Assembly: GCA_029204225.1 (NCBI GenBank)
Contig: CM055095.1
Span: forward strand, 34,995,078-35,055,077
Length of the DNA stretch: 60,000 nucleotides
From: Diphasiastrum complanatum
Lineage: Eukaryota > Streptophyta > Lycopodiopsida > Lycopodiales > Lycopodiaceae
Direction of reading: 5' to 3'
A program made the position numbers and the translations under genes. The notes under the pieces are model-generated. The model saw only the letters and a program-made list of their open reading frames with translations, was not told the DNA's origin and did no database searches. Below are positions 44,517 to 55,221 of this stretch, piece by piece (position 1 is the stretch's first letter; every line of letters starts with the position of its first letter).

Positions 44517-46307
44517 TCACAGTTTTTCTGAAATGCGCATCATAAATGCACCAACTGCAGCTGCGTCAAGCTGGATCCAGGATGTGTCAAATCCATCCAA
44601 CTGAAAAGATACCCCTAAATTTTCTGCCACTGTTCGGAACACGGCACCAAAGCGGTTGCCACGCTGAGCACCCAAATGTGGCCTGTGAGAAACCCCAACT
44701 ACCAACACCATAGCAGATCCAGGGCATTTGGCAGCACAGATCATTGGCTTCATCCGAGCTCCCTGCTCTCTCAGAGCATCCATCAAGAAATAACAGAACT
44801 TTATCAGAGACATTGGATGCGCTAGCAGCTCTGTGTCAGGGCCCTCTTCTAGCTTAAGCCACCGAAAGCCACGACCAGATTTAATAAATCCCTGTTTGGT
44901 GATGGCAAGGCTGCCCTGCCGCACGGCTGCACGTTGAACCTTTATTGCTTGCAGCATCCCCTGCTGCAGATTCTGCCAGTTACCTGGAGATAGTGCAGAG
45001 TAAGCTTTCCAAAACTGATCTGACCATGCATTCTTGTTCTCACCCCAGGATTCCAGCAATGCTGTAACCCCATATACAACATCAGCGGCTGATACTTTAG
45101 CGCTATATCCATGAAGCCTCTGAAAGCTTCTGTAATAAAGCTCTGTCAAACCATAGTCGGACGAAAACTTTTCGAACTCTGTTTTAAAGCCTTTCTTTGT
45201 GTCACTGCTCATGTATTGAAATTTCTGCTGACACTCCACCAGAGCTATCCCCATGTTTGCCAGAAGGAGTCTTAGTCTTTTCACTCCTCCATCGCTCCAG
45301 GTCTTTAGTTTGGTTGCAACATAAGAAGAACAAAGCATGGATTCATAAAGCGTCCATTCCCTTAACAGCATGAGCCGCGGCTCATCTTCGTATGTGATTC
45401 TGGATACGTCAGGAGCTCTCACAACAGTTCCGTCTTTCAGAGTGACAGAAGTTACCATTTCTAGATTTCCAGCACTGTTTACATGCTGCTCAAGCTCCAT
45501 TACGCCTGCCTGATATCTCTCCGTAGTTAGCCTCTCATGGACAAATTGATCTGTGAGTGCAACGCATGCCAGCCAAAGCAGCTCGTTCGTGTTCTTATGC
45601 AAAGAATGAGCAATTTCGAACATCAGACATCCTGCTGGCCTTCCGTAGAATGTACCTCTCTTGTAATACTCCAATTTCTTCTTTTTCATTTCCTTTCTGG
45701 CCTCTTCCACCCCCTCATCTCCATCGTCATCCTCCCCCTTCCTCCTTTTTCTTCTTCCCTCAATCGATTCGTCATCATCATCGCTCTCATCCTCGGATTC
45801 GGTATCTACTTCATCATCATAATCATCATCATTTCCAATCAGATCAGAGAAATTTGCTAAAGTTGCTATGTCAAAATCGTAAGCCATATCGGCCTGTCTC
45901 TCATCCTCCTCTGTGTAAAGAACAATCACCTGCTTGTTCTGATCGCTTAGATTGTTCAGATGAATAGGCCTGTGGCTATCAACCATGAACACGAGAACCT
46001 GAGCACCTATACTCAAAACACGTCTCAGATCTCGTGATGAGCCCCAGTTGATTAGCAACACAACCAGGGGCTGATCGTCATCGGTCAGAGATCGGCCAGC
46101 CAAAGCTTGAATATCATTGTAGCCAACGACGGGATAAGCAGAGTATCTTATGGAGTCGGACGCCAGTACATTCGTTGCGATTTTAAGCGCACAAAGTGCA
46201 TCTGTATCAGCAGCCGAAGGAAAAATGAGAACAGGCGAAGAGGATGCAGCAAAGGCAGCTGCCCGCAGGCGCTCGTAGAAATTGGCCACGCTTCTCTCTC
46301 TCACCAT
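44517..46307 (-). CDS. CDC45: CDC45, DNA replication initiation factor
   Basis: A complete 596-codon single-exon gene. CDC45 joins MCM2-7 and GINS to form the CMG helicase that unwinds DNA at nuclear replication forks. The N-terminus shows the family pattern (MVRERSVANFYERLR; VLIFPSAADTDALCALKI; VLLINWGSSRDLRRVL; VFMVDSHRPIHLNNL), a DHH-like fold that has lost phosphoesterase activity in eukaryotes. A long acidic then basic insert lies at about residues 155-210 (DDYDDEVDTESEDESDDDDE; RRKRRKGEDDD), followed by FYGRPAGCLMFEIAHSLHK and the C-terminal half to MMRISEKL. Length and both ends fit plant CDC45, so this start is preferred. There are no stops or frame shifts. It is the only complete host gene in the window and is surrounded by mobile elements. 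Lack of introns could also mean an old retrocopy, though the undisturbed frame argues for function. Confidence 0.95.
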   Translation of the reverse strand: MVRERSVANFYERLRAAAFAASSSPVLIFPSAADTDALCALKIATNVLASDSIRYSAYPVVGYNDIQALAGRSLTDDDQPLVVLLINWGSSRDLRRVLSIGAQVLVFMVDSHRPIHLNNLSDQNKQVIVLYTEEDERQADMAYDFDIATLANFSDLIGNDDDYDDEVDTESEDESDDDDESIEGRRKRRKGEDDDGDEGVEEARKEMKKKKLEYYKRGTFYGRPAGCLMFEIAHSLHKNTNELLWLACVALTDQFVHERLTTERYQAGVMELEQHVNSAGNLEMVTSVTLKDGTVVRAPDVSRITYEDEPRLMLLREWTLYESMLCSSYVATKLKTWSDGGVKRLRLLLANMGIALVECQQKFQYMSSDTKKGFKTEFEKFSSDYGLTELYYRSFQRLHGYSAKVSAADVVYGVTALLESWGENKNAWSDQFWKAYSALSPGNWQNLQQGMLQAIKVQRAAVRQGSLAITKQGFIKSGRGFRWLKLEEGPDTELLAHPMSLIKFCYFLMDALREQGARMKPMICAAKCPGSAMVLVVGVSHRPHLGAQRGNRFGAVFRTVAENLGVSFQLDGFDTSWIQLDAAAVGAFMMRISEKL

Positions 46308-47160
46308 ATCTCACTTCCCATGTATTTCCCTATCAAAATGCATAGTGCTTATGCTTCAGTGGCAGCAATAGTTCCCGTTGCTCAAACAGCTTCATCATTA
46401 GGAAGCGAATTTGCCAATCAAACTGCAAGATCGAAGCAACCCTTATAGTCTGATATACCCGATCGTGGAGTACATGCTACAGTTTCCTTTGTGTCTTTTT
46501 AACCGACTTAAACAGAGCAATAGCTTTCTTCATATTACGTGTATTAGCGATTTCGAGTATTTCAGCAAATGCGTTTCTGTACCTCAAGTTGTCTTTGCAT
46601 CTTTCCATCAAAATGCTCTTCCGTAACAATCTCCACCACCAAGAGCCAGCAGACTTCAACTCAAGCTGTCTTCAAGCCAATCGATTTGCAATTATCATCC
46701 ACAGAAACATGTGTCCTTGCACAAAATCTAAACACATGCGATCCAGCCAATCTCCGACTCAGCACGAACGCTTGCTTCCGGAACGCAGCGCTCTGAAATC
46801 CGGTGCATCTCCGCAGCCAAGAACAAGAATACTTTCACAGAAACTGCTGCTTGGAAAGAAAACAATCTTGCTTCAGAGGCACCTCAAATGAAGACGATAA
46901 TGGCATACAACTGCACTTCCAAACAGCATAGGAATACAGCGGCTTCCATTGTTGGAGGCGCCATCGCTCGATGAAAGATAAAGAGAAGATGGAGCAAGCG
47001 TTTCTCCAACTCGATCGATCGATCGATGGAATGAACGCAAAAATCTCTTTGGAAAGAAAAGAGGAGGAGAGAAAGAGAGATGGCGGGCTACGGTGATAAT
47101 TCAAATTTGAAAGGGAAAGAAAAAAGAAAAAGAAAGAAAAAGGGGGAGGAGGGGGGGGGA
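46308..47160 (-). promoter_or_regulatory. CDC45 upstream region (promoter and 5' UTR)
   Basis: This sequence upstream of the CDC45 ATG is less AT-rich than its surroundings. A pyrimidine-rich tract on the reverse strand (about 47100-47160, CCCCTCCTCCCCC...TTTCTTT) and a GATC tetranucleotide run near 47019-47034 resemble 5' UTR/promoter composition. A GGCGGG word at about 47085 is only a partial E2F-like match. No clear TATA box. ORFs here are short and without domains. Confidence 0.4.
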
Positions 47161-48434
47161 TCGCTGATCTGGCCTCCCGGTATTTGTCTCGGCTTTCAAG
47201 TGAGGGGCTACCCTCCAATAATAAGTGGATGGTTGGGAGGGAACATGGTTAAAACTTAGGCAATGGTCCTACCTCGAGGGCCTTCCTTCCGCCTCCGGAG
47301 GGTGGGGAATACAAAGTTTGGTGAAGGGGGTGGGAGTACAAGGGTGGTGTCTTGACTGAGGCAGACGGCCCGAGGGGAGCATGCTTTCTTGTCTTGTAAT
47401 GCCTAAAGTGCATTTTTGTCATGATTATTACTTTTTTTTATATAAACAAAAAAATTTATGTAGACAACTATTGATTGTCTGTCGTACAGCACATGCGTAT
47501 TCCACTAGTCGAGCAGGGCGAAAGACCTTGCTCCAAGGGACATCCACCCAGGAGGCCAGTCTTTTGAGGCCATGGAGCCCAAGGACGCATTCCAAAGCAA
47601 AAGGCTCAAGGCGAACGAGCCTTCTACCACATAATGCCTAGATGCAAGTTTTATTTTTTTCAAATTTTTTGAACCAAATTTTTTTATGGACATCCAATTG
47701 AGTGGTTGTCACATAGGCACATGTTTATTCCATCGAAATGTGCATGTGCTATACGGTAGCCACTCATTGATTATCCATGTGGAAATTGTGCCATAATCCC
47801 ACCTGCTTAAGAGTCAACCTTTCATTGGTTGTCCACTTGAAAGTGATGAAATGTGCCAATGGTTGGGAAACACATTAAATTTGTGTTTGTCAAGGTGGCC
47901 ATAAAATATACACAAAAAAAAAAAAACAAGCACTTGGCATTGTGACTAACGGATAAGCATGACCCTTAAACTCTTATGTGGACCAACTGATTCTTAAAGC
48001 CCAAAATCTTTTTGCTCATATCTCATAACTTGTGTCTCTTGATCAAGCGACCTCTTGGAAATCCACATTGAATGTCACTTGAGAGGAGGAATATGTGAGA
48101 AGCTTATGTCATCAAGAAGTAATTGGCACATGTTTATCTGCACTCCCATCGACTTCCATGGTTGTTAAGTCCCAACAAACCAGGAGATAATAACCAAAGG
48201 CAATCGTCTACTTGTCGATTTCATATCATATGTCTCAATAAGGGTGGGCACATTGGTGAGTGTGAGTCATGAGAATTGCCCTTCCTAAAATACATCAAAT
48301 AGACCAAATACAAGGATGAAAGGCATTAGAAGATCAGGTTCATGGGGATGGGCTCTGAGCATTGCCTCCCATCACAATCTTGGCAAATTGGGTTTGTAAG
48401 ATGAAATCCCCCCCCCCCCCGGCAGTGGTATAGT
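47161..48434. other. Unassigned stretch with a C13 homopolymer
   Basis: No gene is recognised. A run of thirteen C residues (48408-48420) directly precedes the LINE remnant. Sequence around 48230-48270 (GGGTGGGCACATTGGTGAGTG) could be a decayed CCHC knuckle of a LINE, but this is weak. Confidence 0.3.
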
Positions 48435-48435
48435 T

Positions 48436-48735
48436 TTCAAGCACTTGGGCTTTCCTCTTGAGGCTTCCCTTTCCAATCATGATCGCTTTAATTGGATTCT
48501 AACTCATGTTAATTCCAAACTTCAAAGTTGGAACTCAGGTGATCTCACTTTCCCCTCTTGGATCATAGTTCTCAAGCATATTATATCCTCTTATTTCACC
48601 CATTTCCTTTTCATTTGGTCTCTCCCTCCTTCCATTATGACCATCATTGCCAAGCAATTTGAAAATTCATTTAGAATAATGGTCCGTCCGTTTAAACTAG
48701 GATATTTGCACTACTATCAAACTTGGTTTTTTTGA
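48436..48735 (+). pseudogene. Non-LTR retrotransposon (LINE) RT C-terminal fragment
   Basis: The 96-codon frame (HLGFPLEASLSNHDRFNWIL; then VNSKLQSWNSGDLTFPSW, VLKHIISSYFTHFLFIWSLP) matches the conserved region after the LINE RT palm: YLG-PL, W--I---I--KL--W----L, I--VL-S---Y--S----P--I. No endonuclease or catalytic FADD is attached. It is a 5'-truncated remnant. Confidence 0.75.
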
Positions 48736-49109
48736 ACCTTTGCTTTTAGCCTCTCTTACTCTCTAAGTTTCACTGAGCTCACAAAGGACAAAGAAAAATA
48801 TGTTTTCTAATTGATTAAGAACTCTCCACGTGCTCTGTTCCTATATCCTACATGTGTGCTTACCCTATGGGAGTAACAAGAGTACAAATGGTAAGATGTG
48901 TGAGATGCCAATTCTATTGGATTTCAAAGCGCAAGTGGAAATCCACTTTTGAATGTGCATACTGAATCTGTAAATACTATAAAAAAAAATTGAAAAGATA
49001 TGCACAGAAGATCGAAGTCTATTTTCGACCCCTAAGCATCGCATTAACTTGAACACCTCCTGCAAGTGGATCAAAGGCTTACAAGAGGAAGAAGCCTTGG
49101 AGAATGTCT

Positions 49110-50149
49110 GAGCTGTAGCTAAGGGCATGGTGGAAGACATACCAGTCAAGATTGCTGGTGTCCAATCTGTCATTACTTCTGTAGTAATGGACTTGCCATT
49201 GCACCATCTGTTTATCGTGTGTTATTGAGATGTCCTTGGTTACAAGTTGCGAAAGTAATTCACGATTGGGGTACAAGTAAAATCACATTTGAGAATCGCG
49301 AACAAGCCGTCAAAGTGGATCCACTCACTTGGACAATAAAGCCAGCTATTCAGAAGGGAGATTATGATTCTTCCACAACGGATCAGACTTGTGACCGAGC
49401 TAAAAAGGCATTGGGGACCCATTATGATTCTCAAACTAATAATGTCAATTGGAACCAAGCCTTAGCATCTATTAATTATACAACTGGTTACATGTGTCGA
49501 CATGATGACAAATTAGAAGCAAGCGTCATTCCAACAAAAGATCGTACTTTTTGTACTACCATCACATATTCTGTCAATATGATGAACGTAGCTTGGATTT
49601 CAGCTGATCCAATACCGGATCCAATGGAAGATGATTTGATTGCAGTCAATCATGTTTCAACTTACAATGAGAATGCATAACTTACTGATGAGAAAATCTT
49701 ACGTCATGTGGATCCTACAAGATTTGGTGTTCGAAACATTGGAGAACCCACCAAATGAGGCAGTTTCAACCGTTGATCCGAAGATCAGCGAGCATGTTGT
49801 TGTGCCACCTTTATTGGACAAAGGTAAAGAAAAGATTGATATTGATCTTGATTCTTCAAGTAGGATCTCTCAGAAGTCATTGGCCAAGAATTTCAAAAGT
49901 AAAGCACAAGTTAATCCCTTTGAACAAGAGAAAGCCGATGCAGTACAACATGATCTGCTAGAGCACTTCAAAAGCTATACTTTGGATGCTATGGTTATTA
50001 TGTTGCCAAAGCTCATTGCGCACCTAAGGACAAAGTTCCAGAAATGCAAGAAGTCTATGATGGACCAGGTGAAGATGAGAACATTATCCTACCGATCATG
50101 TTTCAAGGATACAGTCAACACCAGTTAATATAGAAGTAGATGATGAATT
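49110..50149 (+). pseudogene. Ty3/gypsy protease and linker remnant
   Basis: From about 49130 the frame reads EDIPVKIAGVQSVITSVVMD and then SVYRVLLRCPWLQVAKVIHD followed by WGTSKITFENREQAVKV, the end of a plant gypsy retropepsin-like domain (ILLGRPWL-----IHDW-----F). The following frames 49219-49680 and 49640-50128 are linker-like, with LDKGKEKIDIDLDSS. The RT and RNase H expected next are missing. Confidence 0.6.
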
Positions 50150-51060
50150 ACCAGATGCTGCATTATTTTATGTTGAGGTAGTATTTGAATGGGCAGCAGA
50201 CATTGTTGAATGGGTCAACCAAATGAATCATTGTCCAAAGTTCAGCAACGGTGATTGATCATAAAAGCAAAACCTTATCAATTGATCATTGGACAGTTGT
50301 ATCGACGAAGAGTTGATGATATTCTTCGGAGATGTGTTTTACCACATTAAGTGCCTGATTTAATCATGTTATCACATGATGGAATGGGAGGAGGTCATTT
50401 TGCAACAGATATTATTGTTCGTAAGATTTTACAATCAGGATGTTGGTGGCCTATGCTTCAGAAATATACATAAAAGTATATCTAGTCTTGTGATGTTTGT
50501 CAACGTACGCATCATCCTACAAAGTTGAATTATGAGCCATAGTTTTAGCACAAGTACCATTTGAAAAATGGAGACTTGATTATGTCGGTCCTCTCCATCC
50601 TACGGCATGAGGTACTCAAGCTAGATACATTATCATAGTGACAGATTACGTGACCAAATGGGTTGAGGCAAGAGTTGTACGAGTTGCTGATGCAAAATCG
50701 GCCACCAAGTTTTTGTATGAAATATTATTGTTCGATTTGATTGTCCAGTTGAGATTGTGAGCAATCGGGGTACCCATTTTGTCAACGAAATGATCAAGTG
50801 TTTAATGGAGGAATTTTTTGTTATCCATCGGCTTAGTACTCCGTATTATTCGAGGGGTAATGGGCAAGCAGAATCTCTAACAAAATTATATGCAGTATCA
50901 TGACCAAGACAGCTGAGGCAAGTTGTTCGGATTGGAAACACAAGTTACATGCTACATTATGGGCATTCCAAATAGCTTATAAATTAATACGAATCATATG
51001 CCTTTCTATTTGGTTTATGGTCAAAATGTTGTGATTCCAATCGGATCTTATGCATATCAG
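50150..51060 (+). pseudogene. Ty3/gypsy integrase, heavily decayed
   Basis: Sequence is clearly related to 25680-26450: the pre-integrase segment (EWAADIVEW), zinc region (LSHDGMGGGHFATDI ... SCDVCQR), core (FEKWRLDYVGPLHP; YIIIVTDYVTKWVEA; NRGTHFVNEMIKC; NGQAES) and the later LWAFQIAYK segment. Stops and one-base shifts occur every few dozen codons. It extends further into the C-terminal part than the 25 kb copy and leads into the extra ORF at 51.06-52.2 kb. Confidence 0.85.
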
Positions 51061-52215
51061 CTATTGATAACATTTGGATGATGCTAAATCATTGCAACTC
51101 CATCATGAGGCTTTGCATAAATTATGTGAAACTAGATTGATGGCAGTTCATGCACAATAGCACAAGGCAAACCTGATAGAAGAACTGAAGACTATTCAAC
51201 AACATGATGATGCCCTACAAGACTATGTGGGCAAATTACAAGATGCATTGTTGATGGCCCAAGATCAAGTTGATCAAGCAGTTGTAGAGGCCAAGAAACA
51301 AGTTCCCTTGCTCCAGGGTCAGCTCGACATGGCTCAGTTGGAGAAGGAAATAATATTGAACGAGTTGGATGCCATGGTCGTTGAACAAGCTAACCTGCTT
51401 CACACACCCATAGCAGACAGCAGGCCAGTACGCAAAATGAAATAAACTACCTACTTCACAAGGTCAACAGCTACAAATCGACCTTGGAGGGATTTAAAGC
51501 TAAATTCAATTCTTACAAGCAATTGGCCGCACAAGATTTACCTAAAACTAGGGAGATCATAAAAGCTCATGAACAATCAACAGTTGTCGTGCTTCAAGAA
51601 ACTCCACATATACAAGTGGCTATCATGCCAACCTTTTTGCCACCACAGGTTACTCCGGATGAGGTACAAGGGGCTGAAGGTGAGAATTTGATGGACGTTG
51701 ATCATGAACAGGCTCAAGAAATTATCGAAGTTCCACAGCCGGAAGTAGGCCATCTACACACAATATTTCAACTAAACGTGTTGTTCAGAGACCAGTCACC
51801 GTCAAGGAGAGATCCGGGCATTTCTATGACGGCATCCACATGAATCCTCCCAAGGTGGCTGGGTCATCAAATTCAAACGTCTGAGATCGAAAAGGGAAAA
51901 GAATTAGACAATCTGCTAGCTTTGGGTGAACAACCAGCTTGGAGAGAATTTGTTTTTGAAAAACCCCTGAGTCCATAAAGAGTCATGTGGCGAGCCTTAG
52001 GTAATTACGAGTTAATCCATTTTATGTTCCAATGCCACGATGAATTAAGTGGGCTAAATGTAGAGTGCCAGTGGATCACATTACTATCAATACTTCGAAT
52101 TGGCCGATCATCCACCAACCATTCACATGGACAATATCAATTGATTCTCAAAGAGCACTCCAGGCATACATGCAAGAGTACCAAAGGAAACCTCTCATTG
52201 TTGCCCCGTCTGTAA
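51060..52215 (+). pseudogene. Gypsy extra ORF (coiled-coil and C-terminal block)
   Basis: Frame 51227-51445 is a strong helical, coiled-coil-like segment (LLQGQLDMAQLEKEIILNEL); 51484-51843 continues with KFNSYKQLAAQDL, PHIQVAIMPTFLPPQ and acidic residues. After 51840 a shifted frame gives GGWVIKFKRLR, then IEKGKELDNLLALGEQPAW. All have counterparts in the reverse copy at 8270-9128. In a further frame PVDHITINTSNWPIIHQPF leads to the end near 52215. It is the part beyond integrase, so this gypsy lineage carries a protein of unknown function there. Broken by several shifts. Confidence 0.6.
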
Positions 52216-52224
52216 CATGATCCT

Positions 52225-52650
52225 CTGGAGCTCCTCAAATACATATAATCTCTCTTTTGCCACAATGCCACTGACAAAGATTTAATTTGCTTCTCTCAAC
52301 CCATTTGGGCAAGTCTAAACAAGCTCCATATCCTTTACTACTTCTCCAACAAAATGAAATTCATCTCATGGTGTCTTAATGTGTGTAAAATAACTTGTCA
52401 TATTCTCATTGGTCTCCATCCTGATATTGCTCAATTTGCTTATGAGAAATAAAATGTTTGAAGAAATTCTATATTGCCTCCTTAGTGCATCCCATGTATG
52501 TCTTTGGAGTGGTTGCATCACTGATGTGTGCGATCACATGGTCCTTTACTGATAGATTAATGATGGTTAGAGCCTTCCCACATTTTTGTTATAGGCCTTC
52601 ACAGGGGCTAATATGGGAGAAGCAATACTTGGAAAAGCAAGCAAGTTGGA
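52225..52650 (-). pseudogene. Ty1/copia gag remnant (UBN2), reverse strand
   Basis: Reading downward from about 52600, reverse frames give TIINLSVKDHVIAHISDATT, then WDALRRQYRISSNI, LFLISKLSNIRMETNENMTS and EFHFVGEVVKDMELV, the order of the UBN2 capsid-like region (A--I--S--D----HI---T, W--L---Y, L---L---KM-------, --VGE----E--). Two or more frame shifts and stops break it. Confidence 0.65.
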
Positions 52651-54102
52651 TGGAGTGAGTCTCCAATTATAGTGTATGCTTCGTTCAAGCTCAAAAATAT
52701 TCTCATGGAAAAGGAGCTCGAGGAGCTCATTACGGGTGAAGAAGCCTATAAACAATCAAAAATTCATTTTCTAATGTGAAATGAACACAATGCCACACTC
52801 TAGACTTTGTCTCAGTGCTACATAGCCACATGTTTCAAGTCTTGCTAGCACCAAATAGGGCTTTCAACGAATGCATGGGCTTAATAAACTATCGAATTTC
52901 ATACTACTGAGCGTTACAAGCTTCGAGCTACAAAATGGTGCAAGTTTCATGTCAAGTAAACTTCTCCCTCTCACCTGAGAAATAATGCTTCTCTATTTTT
53001 TTTACTGTCAGAGAATTCACCAACTGGTTATTGCCAAAATTTTGGTCAAGTTTGGACCAATTTTGACTCAAAAAATCCCTTTTTAGTGAGAGTTATAGGG
53101 GGAAAAATGAACTAAAACCTCCTATTCAAGTTTTTTGACCTTCAAGCACTAGGGACCCTTTATGCTATTCAAAATGAAATTTAAATGAAGTTGAAGGGGA
53201 TATTGCACATCATACCTCTTCAACACTTCAATTTTTTTTTTGAAATTTTGATGGTTTGCGTAGATCCAAAACTCGCTTGTTTAAATCTGTTGATCTTGCT
53301 AGACCTCGATCAGACGATCCCGAGCCTCCATGGACGTTGAATCCAATTTTTAAATGTTGGACACTTCTAGCCAGTAAGTGCATGCTCAAGATTGGCGCAT
53401 GTTGTCAAAATATTGAAAAATCTATCTAATGTTGTGAGTATGGGTCCTAAAAATGCCAAAGATGAATTGAGCTCTTTTGGCTTGTGGATCAGTCTATCAC
53501 GTTAGCTTTGTCAATGGTCTGTGACACCAAAGCTAAGAAATTTTCAGCATCTTAGAAGCTGATATTTCATACTCAAATATCAGTCACAACTGTTTCAAAA
53601 TTAGCACGCATGGCACACATAAACCTTTCATATTAACAAATCTTACAAACCCAAGAGAATGCTTGAAGTTGCCCAGATTCAACTTCAATAAGTTCATGGA
53701 ACCATGCTTGAGAAAGCATTAGTACTTACCAACTTAAGCCATTCAACCCAAGATGTTCACATGGATAAAGATAACCATAGACCACTCTGGCTTTTATAAA
53801 ATGCAAAAGTAGGATCGATCAAATGATCTCAAAACTAATCATTTAAGCATGCAAAAGATGCAAACACTTCAAACAAATGTGATGCACTTACACCTTATCA
53901 AAAACTTTTGTATAAGAACGTACTTGAAAATAACAGACAAACACAAATTTTGCATATTAGTTGGAACAAAACTCGTGTCGATTGTAAGCATATAGGTGTC
54001 TTCCGAGTCATTCACTTGCACTTCCCTGCTGTGCCTTTTTCCTGGTAAGATATCTTGATATGTTTGCCATCCAATAGAACAGGCAGAAAATGTTCATCAT
54101 CA

Positions 54103-54105
<3 letters not shown>
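52651..54105. other. AT-rich stretch without recognised gene
   Basis: No domain is visible. On the reverse strand around 54070-53930 a frame reads DDEHFLPVLLDGKHIKISYQ and then stops, which might be the end of an unknown exon, but there is no support from splice sites or a family. Confidence 0.3.

Positions 54106-54155
<50 letters not shown>
54106..54155. repeat. (GA)n microsatellite
   Basis: About 25 uninterrupted GA units. Confidence 0.97.
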
Positions 54156-54158
<3 letters not shown>

Positions 54159-54755
54159 GTTCACTGTATTATCCAGTATAGAAGAAGAATATCAATACTG
54201 ATAAAGTAAATCAACCACCTGATTCCAAATGCTGTTTCAGGTAGAATCTTTTCATGCAAGTACAAAGTCCATGTTAGGTTATAAAGAAAGAACATAATTC
54301 ACTTTTGAACAGCTCCTTTTAAATGTGATAATATCATTGGCACACTGCTAAATAACAATGTGATGCCTACCAGACCATCACATTTGCAACATTTAAAGGT
54401 CTATCTGTAGGTATTTGCCAAAGTTTTACCCAAACACGATCTGGTCCTCAAAAGGGCACACTCTATGCTGCAACTGCAGTTTAAAAATGAGTCCTTTCGC
54501 GCTCCAACAATAATGTTCGAACATGTCCTAGTTTTGGCATTTGCATTTCTAAGTGGCACACATTTGCCTACAAATCCCAAATGGACTCTAAAGAATCGAA
54601 CGAATTTTCAGCTGCATGGTCTACAAACTTGCAGATTATAAGCATGTTATAAAAACGTGGTGGATAACCTTTGGGAGAGAAAAAAAAAAAACAAAAGTTG
54701 CAATTCCTAATATTGCCATTAAATATTGACAACCCGATCAGTTTAGATTTAAACA

Positions 54756-54892
54756 CTAAGGTACATGATATGAATCTTGTCTGCGCAATGGAATCTCGTC
54801 TACAGGCCGCTCACCATCCTCGGGACGCTTCAGGTTTCCACTTCCCATGTTGTGTCGTGAAGATAGATGAGTTGGAAGTCCGTTATATACAA
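54756..54892 (-). CDS. NIPA-type magnesium transporter, last exon
   Basis: The reverse-strand exon begins after an acceptor (CATGACAG, 54893-54894) and encodes VVYNGLPTHLSSRHNMGSGN, then PEDGERPVDEIPLRRQDSYH and the end VP-stop (54756-54758). The short polar, Arg-rich cytoplasmic tail with EIPLRRQDS is typical of plant NIPA (DUF803) proteins. It joins in phase to the exon at 55122-55221: that exon ends with one base of a codon and this exon starts with the other two. NIPA proteins are multi-pass membrane proteins thought to carry Mg2+. Confidence 0.8.
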
Positions 54893-55121
54893 CTGTCATG
54901 CCCCAAGTTATGTCAAACAAAAAGCCACTAAAAAGGATAGTAACATGAAAATCCATAAAGGTAACATGTTTTGTACTCGTTGAGCAAACTCCTTAAACTA
55001 GTATAAAAAGTGACCTATGCGTAAAGACCAAAACACAAAAGATCAGCAATGCCACTTTGTAGAACAATTATCAAAAGAGAGAAGCCTTTTGACTAACTCA
55101 TTGGAGAAGAGTTGCTGTCAC

Positions 55122-55221
55122 CGAGATCTTTTGTAACATGCAATAAGTATGTGCCCGATAATATTGTAACAAAGCCACAAAGCTCAGTTACAATTTGAGC
55201 TGGGTTTTGCCTGTCCCAGTC
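55122..55221 (-). CDS. NIPA-type magnesium transporter, penultimate exon
   Basis: The exon follows an acceptor TGATTGCAG (AG at 55222-55223) and ends at a GTGACA donor (55121). It encodes DWDRQNPAQIVTELCGFVTI and then LSGTYLLHVTKDL, the last transmembrane segment of the DUF803 family, where FKDW----------LCGF-T-LSGT--LH-T-D is conserved. If not spliced it would run to a stop at 55093-55095, but the in-phase join to 54892 gives a better family match. The exons for the first eight or so membrane segments are not found between 55221 and 60000, so they lie beyond the window or were lost. Confidence 0.82.

Noticed and set aside
45537-45967. Forward ORFs of 107 and 136 codons
   Set aside because: Antisense to the acidic region of CDC45, whose codons avoid stops on the other strand.
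47081-47095. Possible E2F site in the CDC45 promoter
   Set aside because: GGCGGG lacks the adjoining AAA/TTT of the E2F consensus.
48408-48420. C13 run as a possible sequencing or assembly error
   Set aside because: Cannot be judged from sequence alone; it breaks no gene that would reveal an error.
53930-54075. Possible host exon on the reverse strand (DDEHFLPVLLDGKHIKISYQ)
   Set aside because: No convincing splice sites, partner exon or recognised family.
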